A DNA stretch of 64,000 nucleotides, taken from NCBI GenBank assembly GCA_011033025.1, contig WFMF01000518.1, positions 1 through 64,000 on the forward strand, in the 5' to 3' direction. Every line of letters starts with the position of its first letter. Position 1 is the first letter of the stretch. Of this stretch, positions 1 to 10,618 are shown in pieces. A program made the translations under genes and the position numbers. Origin of the DNA: Beroe forskalii. Taxonomy: Eukaryota > Ctenophora > Nuda > Beroida > Beroidae. The notes under the pieces are model-generated. The model did no database searches and had not been told where the DNA came from. It worked only from the letters and a program-made list of their open reading frames with translations.

Positions 1-180
1 AGTACACCGAATACGCACGTATTCGCGGTGAATTCAGGTGAATTCAAGTGAATTCGCCGGAGTCCGGCGGAGTCCGCCAATTTTTTTTTTGGCGAACTCC
101 GCTGCGAATTCACCTGAATTCACCTGAATTCACCTGAATTCACCTGAATTCGCGGCGAATTCAGGTGAACTTGCAAAAAT
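1..180. repeat. Palindromic short tandem repeat, unit about 10 bp
   Basis: A run of GTGAATTCAG-type units reads one way at 25-55. It is followed by GGAGTCCGGCGGAGTCC, a poly-T tract near 84, and then the same motifs in reverse orientation (repeated CACCTGAATT) to about 160. The two halves can fold back on each other. The GC-rich GGAGTCCGCC core resembles the larger palindromic array at 29.08-29.51 kb. No coding sequence is seen. Confidence 0.7.
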
Positions 181-820
181 CGTGGATTATGCCTGGAATT
201 CTCAGAGGGCTCAGTCAGGGAATATGGATTTCTGGATTGGCGCAGGATCAATGGTATACTCTTTAAATGCAATGCTTGATAGCTGAATGTTATCGTTTAT
301 AAAGAAAATTGCGATTATTGATATAAAACGCTAATTATAATCCCTAATGGCAATGCTACAGTATTCCATACCTTGTGTACATAGTTTTCTGACAGAGAGT
401 TACTGATTGAGCGCTGTTTGTCGGATTTATCAGAACCTGTTAGAAGGAATTCATTTTAACTCTCACCTCTTTTATCAAATAATAAGGATCAAATTATATA
501 CCTTTCACAGTTTGCAGTTACAAGGTTGAGATTGATCATATTGATTACAACCAAACAGCGCCCCTTATAACACAGTGCGCGGCGTTAAGACATACAAATA
601 GCATGTCTGTACGCCGCGCACTCAAAACTGCAGTTAGAACTGCCACTGTTACCTGCCGTTACAAGGTTGTGATTGATCAAGGATCATATTAATTACAACC
701 AAACCCAAACCCTTCTTACCTGCAGAACCTGATTAGAACCAATTTATGCGAACCCTTTTTCTTACCTGTTGTTGTTGTGAAACCCACGGTGGGGCTGGCA
801 ATGTGCCGAAATGTAAAAAC
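181..820. other. Non-coding stretch downstream of USO1 exon 8 (intron, continuing off the left edge)
   Basis: No exon is recognised here. The next USO1 exons (rest of the armadillo head and the coiled coil) should lie beyond the window start. The stretch contains a GC-rich inverted-repeat element near 565-660, described separately, and otherwise AT-rich sequence. Confidence 0.5.
565..660. mobile_element. Small inverted-repeat element, GCGCGGCGT family (copy 1)
   Basis: GTGCGCGGCGTTAAGACAT at about 574 pairs with ATGTCTGTACGCCGCGCAC at about 603-621. The right side continues into AACTGCAGTTAGAACTGCCACTG. The same core and outer arm occur at 4993-5127, so this is a dispersed MITE-like family. 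No coding capacity. The left outer arm is degraded. Confidence 0.55.
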
Positions 821-3782
821 CTGCAGTATATCGAGCATAAGCAGAATATTCTTCTGTTTCTGTCCACCCCATGGTTTGGGAGCTGGGGTACCAGCATCCT
901 CCTCTTCTTCATTCCCTTCCAATCCCTCCTCCTCGACTAGATCTCCCAGCTCAAAGTACGGGGTGATACGCTGTATATTACTGAAATGTAGGGGGTGATA
1001 CGCTGTATGTTACTGAAATGTACGCGGATAGGTATACATCCAACGAGGAAAACAATCCCAAAATGAATGCATCAAATAGCGGCATTGGTTCAAGAGTATG
1101 GCAGATAAATTAATAGATTAATTTACATTTTGAGAGATGATACTATAGAATCCCACTGAACAGAATTGATCATCACTATCAGCTGATGAGTATATTTACC
1201 TTGTTTCGCGAAAGAAGTTCTGATTACTAAGGTTATTCCTCAACAAGTTGAGAAGAAGGGACAAGCAATCCTCAACAATGATTCCTCCGTCGCTGTTCCC
1301 TTCCACACTAACGATGTGCAGGAGACGCTCGAATGCGTTCTCAAATGCAACAATTTTCTGAAAAAAGGAAACACGTTTTCAAATGCTAAAATTTTTTGGA
1401 AAGAAAGTAAATATAGATGCCAACGCATTTTCTGAAATAATTTAGTGCGTTCACAAATTAAGCTTGCTTGAAACATGATATCTTAGAGCCCCAATAACCA
1501 ATTAAAGACAAAATAAAAGATTTTCGCGGCTATGAAAATACGTGTTTTCCATAATTCTACACGTCAACGCTTATAAACGTACGTGCAGAATGCGCGTACT
1601 GTGTTGCACTACCATAGCCAAATGTATGCGCGCGTTACGCGAAGTTAAAATTTTACTGTGACCGTTCCACAAAATACGCAATTTGTACGCGTGGAGAGGT
1701 GTGTATGTTTACTTATTTCTATGTACTTCTTTCAAGAATTTTCATATAAACCTGTATCGCTGGGTTGTTCTTCGTTAACTTGATCATTAAAAGCAGCCCC
1801 TGAAAACATTGAAATGTCAGCATGACATTGTCGGTTTCCAAAGTTTAAAGATGACCCTTGATTATATGCACTCAAAAACAACATAGACCTACATTCTTGA
1901 AGTGTACCGAGATCACTTCAACTATAACACAGAAAACAGCAAAATAACAAGCGATACCCACATCATTTCTGATTATTTCGCGACTATCAGCCAACAGATC
2001 CATGAGTTTGCTGATACCCATGGGAGACTCCAATACTCTATCCTGCAAATCTTTACTCCTGCGGATTGGCATAAAGTACTAACCGTTTTGAATCAGAGTG
2101 AAAATAGATATATCTACATTTCTACCGGGGCCAAACCGGCATAGATATTCGTTCAATTGGCCAACTTTCGAAACTAACCTGATGAAATGGGATGCAAATA
2201 ATTCACCTGTTTTTGAGCAGTAAAATGAGCAGTTTAACAGTCGGCCACCGCACATGAAAATCGTATTCCTCGAGCAGTGAAAGCAGAAGGGAGACGTTAT
2301 CTTCACTCTTAATGAACATTTCAGTGAACTGAACTCCGAGGTCTGTTTCTGGTGGTGTGTCTTCACCTGATAGTGGGTATTGAGATTTGTTCCCGGAAAT
2401 TTAACCGATACCCCACCAAGGCAAAGTCAAAACAACACCCAGGAAATTTTATTGATCTATTTATTATTGATTTATTATTATTGCTATTGAGCGATTAATG
2501 AATAAGTGAATAAGTACTGAGCTAGAGTTTTTAAATTAAATTAAAATTAAACAATTTACCCTGAGATGCCATGACATTAAGCAACGTCTCAATAACCATC
2601 TCTGTTATCTCCACATCACTCGAGTCTTCCTTGATAACGTTAATCAACATGTCCATCGCATGGGTACCAACTTCCACTTGAAATGACTGCGGGGAGTTAC
2701 AAAGTTAATCAGCATGTCCATCGCATGGGTACCGTTGTACCAACTTCCACTTGGAACGACTGAGGGGAGTTACAAAGTTAATCAACATGTCCATCGCGTG
2801 GGTACCAACTTCCACTTGAAATGACTGAGGGGAGTTAAAAAGTTAATCAACATGTCCTTGGCATGGGTACCAACCTCCACTTGAAATGACTGAGGGGCGT
2901 TACAAAGTTAATAAGCATGTCCATCGCATGGGTACCAACCTCCACTTGAAATGACTGAGGGGAGTTACAAAGTTAAATAAAATGTCCATGGCATGAGTAC
3001 CAACTTCCACTTGAAATGACTGAGGGGAGTTACAAAGTTAATCAGCATGTCCATGGCGTGGGTACCAACCTCCACTTGAAATGACTGAGGGGAGTCACAA
3101 AGTTAATCAACATGTCTATGGCATGGGTACCAACCTCCACTTGAAATGACTGAGGGGAGTTACAAAGTTAATCAACTTGTCCATGGAAATGCGAATGAGC
3201 TTATTCACCATCGAAAAACCCTTTTGCATCAAAAACAAATAAACCTACTAACATAAATGATAAGGCATTTATTATCTCTAAATCTAACATTCTGAACTTA
3301 GAAAGTGCCCTATGGCCCTGACTAAACTCTTCATTCTAACCTTAGAAAGAGCCCTAAGGGCTCTGACGGCGTCTCTTCTGTCATCGAGTAGAGTTGCTGT
3401 CTCCAGTCGTTCACAAAGCCGCTCTATCTGTGAATAACGCGATTAGATAAAGTTGAAAATTAGATTTCACCCATTTTATTATTGTTGATTGTTTAGATTT
3501 TGGAATTTAAACGTTTCGTTCTAAATTTTGTTTCGTAGGTTTAAAATATTTTATTGAGATCTATACATAGCATCCCACAGTTCGAATTAACTCAATCCCC
3601 TCACCGTTTCGAATCCCCCCATATATGATCCACTCATCGTTTCGAATCCACCACCCACATATTATGATCCACTCACCGTTTCGAATCCACCCCACATAAT
3701 ATGATCCACTCACCGTTTCGAATCCACCCTGCTGTTTTTCTTCTTCGGAAGGCGTGGAGAGGAACCCACGAAAGAATGACAT
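821..3782 (-). CDS. USO1: USO1/p115 general vesicular transport factor, N-terminal part (8 exons, 3' end outside window)
   Basis: p115 is the long tether that captures COPII and intra-Golgi vesicles on Golgi membranes and helps SNARE assembly. Exons on the minus strand: 3782-3714, 3427-3341, 2686-2560, 2366-2207, 2058-1962, 1799-1752, 1357-1200, 980-821. All have GT-AG borders and their phases fit end to end. The start is the ATG at 3782 (MSFFRGFLSTPSEEEK), like vertebrate MNFLRG. Diagnostic matches to the armadillo-like globular head are TLLDDRRDAVRAL, EEYDFHVRWPTVKLL, SPMGISKLMDLLADSRE, KIVAFENAFERLLHIV and EGNSDGGIIVEDCL. About 300 residues are present; the rest of the head and the coiled-coil tail must lie left of the window. 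Extra copies of splice junctions lie in the introns (see repeats at 960, 2641 and 3594). The gene sits head-to-tail behind APEX1 on the same strand. Confidence 0.95.
960..1022 (-). repeat. Tandem copy of the USO1 exon 8 acceptor junction (2 x about 30 bp)
   Basis: Positions 961-990 hold the true junction (minus strand: TACATTTCAG then the exon start). Positions 993-1022 repeat it with a single mismatch at 32-bp spacing. Both copies keep an AG acceptor and the first about 20 exon bases. Splicing at the outer copy would add 32 bases and shift the frame. Confidence 0.85.
1320..1462 (-). repeat. Degenerate copies of the USO1 exon 7 acceptor region
   Basis: The true exon 7 start at 1357 reads (minus) TTTTTTCAG|AAAATTGTTGCATTTG. 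At 1371-1405 the intron carries a diverged version (AAAATTTTAGCATTTGAAAACG), and a weaker third resemblance lies at 1421-1462. The similarity is imperfect, so this could be chance in AT-rich sequence. Confidence 0.45.
2641..3186 (-). repeat. 65-bp tandem array made from the USO1 exon 3 acceptor and exon start (8 copies plus a partial)
   Basis: Units start near 2641 (the real exon edge), 2705, 2780, 2846, 2911, 2976, 3041, 3106 and, partial, 3171. Each unit on the minus strand contains CCCCTCAG (or CCCCGCAG) followed by about 48 bases encoding SFQVEVGTHAMDMLIN, then a short linker with GTAACT. The array therefore repeats a 3' splice site plus 16 codons of the real exon through most of intron 2. 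One unit has a 9-bp insertion. Because 65 is not a multiple of three, using several copies in read-through would break the frame. Confidence 0.93.
3594..3728 (-). repeat. Tandem array of the USO1 exon 1 donor junction (about 38-bp unit, 4 copies)
   Basis: The real end of coding exon 1 (minus: GGATTCGAAACG|GTGAGTGG at 3714) is followed in intron 1 by three further copies of GGATTCGAAACGGTGAGTGG joined by ATCATATTATG-like linkers. Most keep the GTGAGT donor; one has GATGAG instead. The exon phase and the match FETIERLCERL to the vertebrate ETIQKLCDR region identify the first copy as the one used here. Confidence 0.88.
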
Positions 3783-4364
3783 GAACCTTCCCCCTACAGA
3801 AAGTAATTTAAATGAATTGGAATAACTGAAGTTTTCATAAGAATAAGCTAAGAAACTTTAAATTTTACTGACTTTCAACCATTACAAAGTTACAATTGAT
3901 GTTGTTGAACACTATGCCCAACAACTTGTAGACTTGTAGTTTGCATATGATATTTATTGCAAATGGAAACAGTGAAAAGTACTACGTTAGAAATCTACTA
4001 TATTTGATAATATTTCAATGCTGTTTGCTTTTTAGTTGACAAGCTGGTAATTTCTTGCGAAAAAACGGTAATAGCCAGACTAAAAGTTGTGTTCATAAAG
4101 TTATGAATAATTAAATTTCCAAGTATAAATAATTGCGAAAATCAAATCTTGAAATTGGAAATATCATAAAACAACGCTTCTAGAATAACGAAAACAAGCA
4201 AATTGGTACTTTTGGCTCGTATTAAAGAGTAATAAATTAAAAAGAGTAAATAAAAACTATCAAAACTTAAAAAGTACAGATTGAGAAATTATCTAATATC
4301 TTAAAAAATAATATTTTGATAAATAACTTAATTGGGTATAGCTAGTTCCCAGTTAATAATATAA
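3783..4364. other. Intergenic stretch between APEX1 stop and USO1 start
   Basis: AT-rich, no exon recognised. It must contain the APEX1 3' UTR and the USO1 promoter/5' UTR, since both genes run on the minus strand with about 580 bp between stop and start. No clear TATA box or CpG-rich core is seen. Confidence 0.5.
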
Positions 4365-7300
4365 TCAAAGCTCGATCACTGGTTCCGAGGCTTTTGAATC
4401 GGTATTATCACTTTCTTTCTGTCCTTCACCTCCGATATTCACATCGGAAGCTGATATTTCTGATCCATTTTCACCATTCTTGCCATCAGCTTCCTCACTA
4501 GTCTCTTCCTTTGCTTCAAGCCCAGTCCCCTCGACAACCTTAGGCTCAGCAACCTCATTTCCCACACTATCTTCAGGCTTAGCAACCTCATCTAACTCAC
4601 TAACTTTAGCCTCACCTTCTTGACTCCCTTCGCTGATTTCACCCCCTCCATTCACCTCCCCTCCCTCTCCCTCACCATTCACCTCCTCTGCTTCCCCCTC
4701 ACCCCCTCCTCCCTCCTTAGGCTCTGCCACCAGCAACATGATGGGACAATGGTCGCTCCCCTTCACCAGCTCTCTAATCTCACTAGCTGCCACGTCCTTC
4801 ACCAACCTGTAGAATTGTATCGTTAGACTTTAAGACAGAATTTCATGATACTTTTAACACAGAACTCAATGACCGGGTCATTCATTGTAGATGTGTATAT
4901 TATTATTACTATTTCAGCGAATTGCCAGCCCCACCGTGGGTTTACAAACAAACAAACAAACCTCTCCGACACGAGGAAATAATTCTAAACATTACAGTGG
5001 CAGTTCGAACTGCAGTTTTGTCTGCGCGGTGTTATTTTCTTATTTTGCGCGGCGTACAGACATGTTATTTATATTTCTTTACGCCGCGCACACAGAACTG
5101 CAGTTTGAACTGTCACCGTAACAAACCTCTCCGACACGAGGAGAGGTTACAGAGGTGGCGACACCTCTGTAACAAAAGCTCACACCAGTTTAACAAACAA
5201 ACCTCTTCGACAAGAGGAAGTAATCAATCCGCCAGCCCACGTTTCTGCCCCGCGCGTTCCCCATGTACGTCCAGAACGTGTAAGCCCCCGTTTTATCCGG
5301 GTAGAAATGCCGGAAGGAATCCGTGAATCCGGAACCGAGCCAAGTCCCGAAGTCCTCTCGTTCCTCGGGCGTAAAGCCTGAGGAAAACAAGAAAATGAGG
5401 AAAATTTATTTTACACGAACAATATAAACATGATTAGGTATCAATTTTGTTAGAGCAAAAAATGGTTCTAAATAATTCAGCTAAAAAGGATTTGAATGGT
5501 AACATTGTTCTCTGTGGAACTATTCTAAATACTCTAAATATTCTAGACATTCTCAATATTCTCACTTTTCTAAAATCATAAATACCGGAGTTCTTGACGT
5601 TGGATTTGGGGTTGGCGAGGTCTATTTCCGTGTGAGCCACGTTCAGATCCCCCGCTACGATGACTGGTTTGAGGGCGTTGAGGGACGCGCAGTAGCGCAC
5701 AAAGTCTGCGTTCCACTGACGTCTGAGGGGAATATATGTAAGGTGAGAGGAAGAACCGAACGGACAAGGAATTGAAAAAATACTGCTCATGGCTGCCGGC
5801 ATCATTAAAAAGTTCGGATTTTGTCGGCTACCATGTAGGCCAATAATTCTGAGGATCAAAATGTTGGGGTCAGAAAATATGGGGATGACGTCATACAGAA
5901 GTTTGAAATATGGCATTTTCCAGCAAAATCCTCAAATGTTGCACTCGTGTCTCGTACGTTGCTTCTGTGCTCTCAAATTTACTTGATACATGAAGAATTA
6001 TTGACTTTCAGTAAGTCCTTACATGATATGTGGTATATATATGAAGCTATTTTACAGTAATCAACTGAACATATGCGTAACAATAGATTAATTTGTATGA
6101 CAATCAAGCATAATTACTCCTATTCAAACCATCTTTTACTTTGCGTTGGTTTACGTATTTAGATGAAATGCTCCTGATCGACTGATATATTGATAGGCCT
6201 GCAGCAATGTTTTCTTGATTATTGATCGTTCACCCCGATTTTACCACTCCCCCTCGTAATCAAGTTTACAGTAGTTGTAAAATAACATGTAACGTTATCA
6301 ATCGGAACCCCCCTCTCTAGGCGATTTCGTAATAATTTTGAACGATCCCTAATTGATATGCGTTGTGTCATTTCCCATACTGAATCTTTTAACGATTTTC
6401 CTTTCCGATGGCAGGAATAAGATACACGAAGTTTTCTAGATCAAATCAGCTCTTTATTTTGACGATTTCTCTGTTTTTTTTGTTTTTTTTTGTTTTTTTT
6501 ACTATTACAACTTTTGAATCTTTCAATAGCTCAATCTATATCTACTCAGGGTATTTTTCATTTGATCATGCAATGCATATGATGAGAATCAATTCAAAAA
6601 GGATCAAAATTTTAATTTTGACTTTCGCTGAAATAATTTTGTAATTACATAGTCGAGGAGAAACCGAGACTGTGTAGGTCAATTATAATGGACGACGCGT
6701 GCTGAGTTCACAAATCAAAGGTTTATACGATATTCAGATTTGCAAGTCTCATGATCAACAAGTCATTTTGAATTTACTGGGTGATTCAGTATTACAGTTT
6801 ACACTTCGCGCCTGGGTACTTTATCGCGGCACATGACAGCGCGCAAAGTACTTTCGATGCAACGCGCCTTGAAAAAGTACATACGTGTGGTGTTATACAC
6901 TTATACACCGCGCCACAAAAGGTAGAGACACCACAGTTACACAAATATTACAGTTTACACGAACGTTGCACAATAACCTGTAAGAAAGTCTAACAAGACC
7001 TGTAACACGACCTGGAACACGACCTTCACTGTTCCGGGTTACTACACCCTACTTCGGTGTAGATTCTCCATATTCCACTCGGCTTCTCCTCGAGTAATAT
7101 TCCCAAATCCACACCTCAATATGTAGTAACAGTATATATGATATGATTAAACATTACACAATAACCTGTAAGAAACATTACACAAACATTACACAAATAA
7201 TTACACAAACATTACACAAACATTACACAAACATTACACAAACATTACACAAACATTACACAAACATTACACAAACATTACACAAACATTACACAAACAT

Positions 7301-9208
7301 TACACAAACATTACACAAACATTACACAAACATTACACAAACATTACACAAACATTACACAAACATTACACAAACATTACACAAACATTACACAAACATT
7401 ACACAAACATTACACAAACATTACACAAACATTACACAAACATTACACAAACATTACACAAACATTACACAAACATTACACAAACATTACACAAACATTA
7501 CACAAACATTACACAAACATTACACAAACATTACACAAACATTACACACAAACATTACACAAACATTACACAAACATTACACAAACATTACACAAACATT
7601 ACACAAACATTACACAAACATTACACAAACATTACAAACATTACACAAACATTACACAAACATTACACAAACATTACACAAACATTACACAAACATTACA
7701 CAAACATTACAAACATTACACAAACATTACACAAACATTACACAAACATTACACAAACATTACACAAACATTACACAAACATTACACAAACATTACACAA
7801 ACATTACACAAACATTACAAACATTACACAAACATTACACAAACATTACACAAACATTACACAAACATTACACAAACATTACATACAAACATTACACAAA
7901 CATTACACAAACATTACACAAACATTACACAAACATTACACAAACATTACACAAACATTACACAAACATTACACAAACATTACACAAACATTACACAAAC
8001 ATTACACAAACATTACACAAACATTACACAAACATTACACAAACATTACACAAACATTACACAAACATTACACAAACATTACACAAACATTACACAAACA
8101 TTACACAAACATTACACAAACATTACACAAACATTACACAAACATTACACAAACATTACACAAACATTACACAAACATTACACAAACATTACACAAACAT
8201 TACACAAACATTACACAAACATTACACAAACATTACACAAATGATTATAGTTAACACAGACATTACACACTAACCTGTAAGAAAGTCGGACCAGCCCTCT
8301 CCCAGAGTTAGGAACGTACACGTTAACCACGTAGTAGTGCGTGTACTCTGCTGTAATCACACGTCCCTCATTGTCATGTTCTGGGATGCCTGGGAGAAGC
8401 GTAGTTCATATTATGTTTAGAGAAAGGCCAGGGATGCGCCTCATTGCATGAGGCGGAGCAGAGGTTAAAAAATTGGATTCCTGGGGGCAGTCATGGGAAG
8501 TGTGACAGAGAAAGGCCAGGGGAATAGGGGATGGCGAAGGAAAGGTTAATTATATGAGTGCGATAAATGCAATTTCTTGCTCGGCACAGGTTTTGATGTC
8601 TTGACCTGCATCTTTTTAATGATAGTTGAATGAATTTCTAAAGGGTAAACTTATAAAACACAGTATATAAACCAGTATTATGCACCTTCCAGGCATGTTT
8701 TTGCTATGTATTCAAAAACCCAATAGGCACCAGGGTACCATGCGCAATAAATTATTACGCACTGAAGTGCCAAAATCAGGATTTATTACGCACTGTAGGT
8801 CATAATAATTTATTATGGTGCAGTGGAACAGTGCGTAATAATTTATTTCGCACTGTCGACCCAGTTGTAGCTTAATATCATAGATTAAAACATTTCCTTG
8901 TGTTTGAAATTATCCCCTTTTTTACGAGTAATTACGGTGCATAATTCAGTTTAATAACTCGTAAAAATTGCAAACCTCTGCAATAAAAACCTCGGCCTTC
9001 GGCCTCGGTTCTTAATGCGATATAACACACTCGGGCCTTCGGTCCTCGTGTGTTATATCCCGGTTAGCAATTTTTACTCGTTACTAAACCCTTCATAATC
9101 GTACCTATGTCGTAGGCGACTGATAGAGGCTTGGTTTTTGAGAATAAGGCTGTAGATGAATATCCCTTTTTCGCTGCTGAATTGTAGTACTTGTGATACC
9201 CAAGCAAC
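4365..9208 (-). CDS. APEX1: APEX1 AP endonuclease (5 exons of the 3' part; 5' exons not found)
   Basis: APEX1 cuts the backbone 5' of abasic sites in base-excision repair. Exons: 9208-9105, 8389-8275, 5722-5586, 5377-5203, 4806-4365 (stop), with GT-AG borders and matching phases. Family blocks in order: [29 protein letters not shown] with [14 protein letters not shown] (the active-site Tyr); [16 protein letters not shown] (catalytic Asp and Asn); [28 protein letters not shown] and RIDYFLLS; then GSDHCPI with the catalytic Asp-His pair. The N-terminal part with the metal-binding Glu of LQETK was not found upstream; it may lie in or beyond the satellite at 10-20 kb. After [12 protein letters not shown] the protein does not stop, as human APEX1 nearly does, but continues for about 120 Glu/Ser/Gly-rich residues. 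Introns carry junction copies and an 11-bp array. Confidence 0.93.
4953..5215 (-). repeat. Extra copies of an APEX1 donor junction in the last intron
   Basis: The real donor at 5203/5202 reads (plus) AACAAACCTCTTCGACAAG then AGGAAGTAAT. Near copies AACAAACCTCTCCGACACG lie at about 5121-5146 and 4953-4980, so three copies of exon end plus GTTTGTTTG donor sit within 260 bp. A MITE (4993-5127) lies between the two outer copies. Confidence 0.8.
4993..5127. mobile_element. MITE with about 30-bp terminal inverted repeats, GCGCGGCGT family (copy 2)
   Basis: Left arm TTACAGTGGCAGTTCGAACT and right arm AGTTTGAACTGTCACCGTAA are inverted copies with few mismatches. The interior has a second inverted pair, GCGCGGCGTACAGACATG against a copy ending ACGCCGCGCAC. 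About 130 bp, no coding capacity. Superfamily not assigned, because no clear target duplication is seen. Confidence 0.75.
5723..7175. other. Distal part of a large APEX1 intron
   Basis: No exon is recognised. Contents: AT-rich sequence; a T-rich tract near 6471-6500; a region at 6781-6960 with TTACAGTTTACAC at both ends and GC-rich patches (possibly a decayed MITE); and, at 6966-6990 and 7150-7173, copies of the donor junction of the exon ending at 8275. Confidence 0.5.
6966..7175 (-). repeat. Two detached copies of the APEX1 exon 8275-8389 donor junction
   Basis: The real junction at 8269-8290 reads (plus) CACTAACCTGTAAGAAAGTC. Near-identical ACAATAACCTGTAAGAAAGTC-like sequence occurs at about 6968-6990, and ACAATAACCTGTAAGAAAC at about 7155-7173. 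Both keep the exon end and a GT donor on the minus strand. They lie on the far side of the 11-bp array, so the array is bracketed by junction copies. Confidence 0.8.
7176..8246. repeat. 11-bp tandem array CATTACACAAA (about 96 units) in an APEX1 intron
   Basis: A nearly perfect 11-bp repeat fills about 1.07 kb. Interruptions include a few units that lost three bases (ACATTACAAAC) and two with an extra two (ACACACA, ATACAAAC). It is open in one frame for more than 350 codons only because 33 bp equals 11 codons. The repetitive predicted peptide is not considered a gene. The array ends about 30 bp from the 5' splice site at 8275/8274. Confidence 0.97.
8733..8866. mobile_element. AT-rich MITE-like palindrome (ATTACGCACTG arms)
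   Basis: AATAAATTATTACGCACTG near 8744-8763 and CAGTGCGTAATAATTTATT near 8829-8853 are inverted copies, with a further internal pair. It lies in an APEX1 intron, about 130 bp, no coding capacity. Confidence 0.55.
8925..9085. mobile_element. MITE-like element with TTTTTACGAGTAA ends
   Basis: TTTACGAGTAATTACGG at about 8921-8936 and AGCAATTTTTACTCGTTACT near 9066-9085 form inverted ends. The interior has hairpins CTCGGCCTTCGGCCTCGG and ACACACTCGGGCC...GTGTGT. It sits just 3' of the APEX1 exon at 9105-9208. Confidence 0.5.
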
Positions 9209-9704
9209 CTGGAGGAAAAATATAGTATATTATTAATAAGTTATTAATTACTAATTTACTCTGCAGTAGCTAATAAGCGGGGGGGGGGGGGGGGAGGGAG
9301 ACGATAGCAATTTTCAAGGAAACTGTCCAGGCCAGGTACACTTTAAAAGAACCCTCCCCGTTAAAGCAATTTTTAAAAATTTTAATCAAATTTAGTGCAA
9401 AATTTACTCAAAAATAGTAATTTTTTGTTCTTTATTCTATAATTTTTGGTAATAAGTTTGTAAACTTGGCTAAGTGATGGTCTGACTACCATAAATCAAA
9501 GAAATTTCGATTCATTCATGGAGAAAAATAATTAAGGAGTAAATTCGTGATATCAGAAATCTAGGCCCACCCACTTATTTGGCAACCCCCCCGTTAGCAC
9601 GAAATTCTCGATTCCCCATCTCCGGTACGCTTATTTCAAATCCCCCGCTTATTAGATTCTGCAGAGTACTATTATTAGTTATTAAAAACTTTGATATTGG
9701 CACA

Positions 9705-9755
9705 AGTTAATCAGAACTTGTGATATCCAAGCAACCTGGAGAGAAAATATAGTTT
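9705..9755 (-). repeat. Detached copy of the APEX1 exon 9105-9208 acceptor junction
   Basis: CTTGTGATATCCAAGCAACC then TGGAGAGAAAATATAG at about 9718-9752 repeats, with few changes, the real exon start and intron end at 9190-9225 (CTTGTGATACCCAAGCAACC then TGGAGGAAAAATATAG). On the minus strand it preserves the pyrimidine tract, the AG and the first about 20 exon bases, about 530 bp upstream of the true site. Confidence 0.8.
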
Positions 9756-10154
9756 ACAGCTGCCACAGTGAAATTGTGTCAAAACCACTCAAGGTAGGAA
9801 AATTGAAAAAGGCCTTTTGATATCTCTATTCTCTAAGAAACCTGAAGATAATGTTTTTTCTCTAATTTTTCATTGTACAAACTCACGTTGTTTACACCGG
9901 CGGTTTACACTATACCTACATGACCACATGAAAATTCAACAGGTTCTTCGTCGGTATTATAAACGGCACAAATCTAAATTGTGCTGGTATGCTGAACGTC
10001 AACAATTATTATAAACTGAATAAAAAACAACAAGAACAATGTAACTGAGGTGTCGCCACCTCTGAGATCGGTGTCTGCAATTTCCACAAAACCACAATTT
10101 GTACGCGTGTGATACTGATTTAACAGTACATTCACCTACGTACATGGCGCGGCG

Positions 10155-10618
10155 CGATCGGAAATTTCAAAAGAATTCTCATTTCTCGAGGTGGCAACAC
10201 CTGCCTCTTAGTATTATAGACCAGTATCAACGCCCAAAATCCGAAATCGAAAAGCTTTGGCCGATTGAGCTGAAAATTTGCACGCCATCCATGGACGACC
10301 TAAGAAAGACATACCATACTCCAGAATCCCGAAATCAGCCATTTTTTGTCTGTTATGGGGGGTTAAAATCGCGTTTTTGGGCTTAAAAACTGCCTTTATT
10401 CGCCCATTATTGAGCGTAGATGTCTAATAGGTGGTCAAATAGAAGTGTATCTGGTCATAAATTATGCGCCTGAAACCACTGAACCAACGATATTCGCCAG
10501 TTCTCCTGTAAAATCCAAAAAAACCTATTTTTACCTCTCAAAACAGTGATCCAGGCGTGACTTCATTTCTGAGGCACCCAAGATCCGAAATCGAAAAGCT
10601 TTGGCCTATTGACTTATT
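10155..10618. repeat. Satellite family B, isolated copy (about 380-bp unit)
   Basis: Carries the family B landmarks AAAGCTTTGGCCGATTGAGC, AATTTGCACGCCATCCATGG, ATCAGCCATTTTTTGTCTG and AAGTGTATCTGGTCATAAAT. The same order recurs three times at 12.3-13.4 kb. Confidence 0.85.

Noticed and set aside
7176-8246. Possible CRISPR array
   Set aside because: Units are contiguous 11-mers with no spacers, in an animal intron.
7143-8273. 376-codon open frame encoding [11 protein letters not shown] repeats
   Set aside because: It is the 11-bp tandem array read in frame, lies inside an APEX1 intron on the opposite strand, and has no start context or non-repeat domain.
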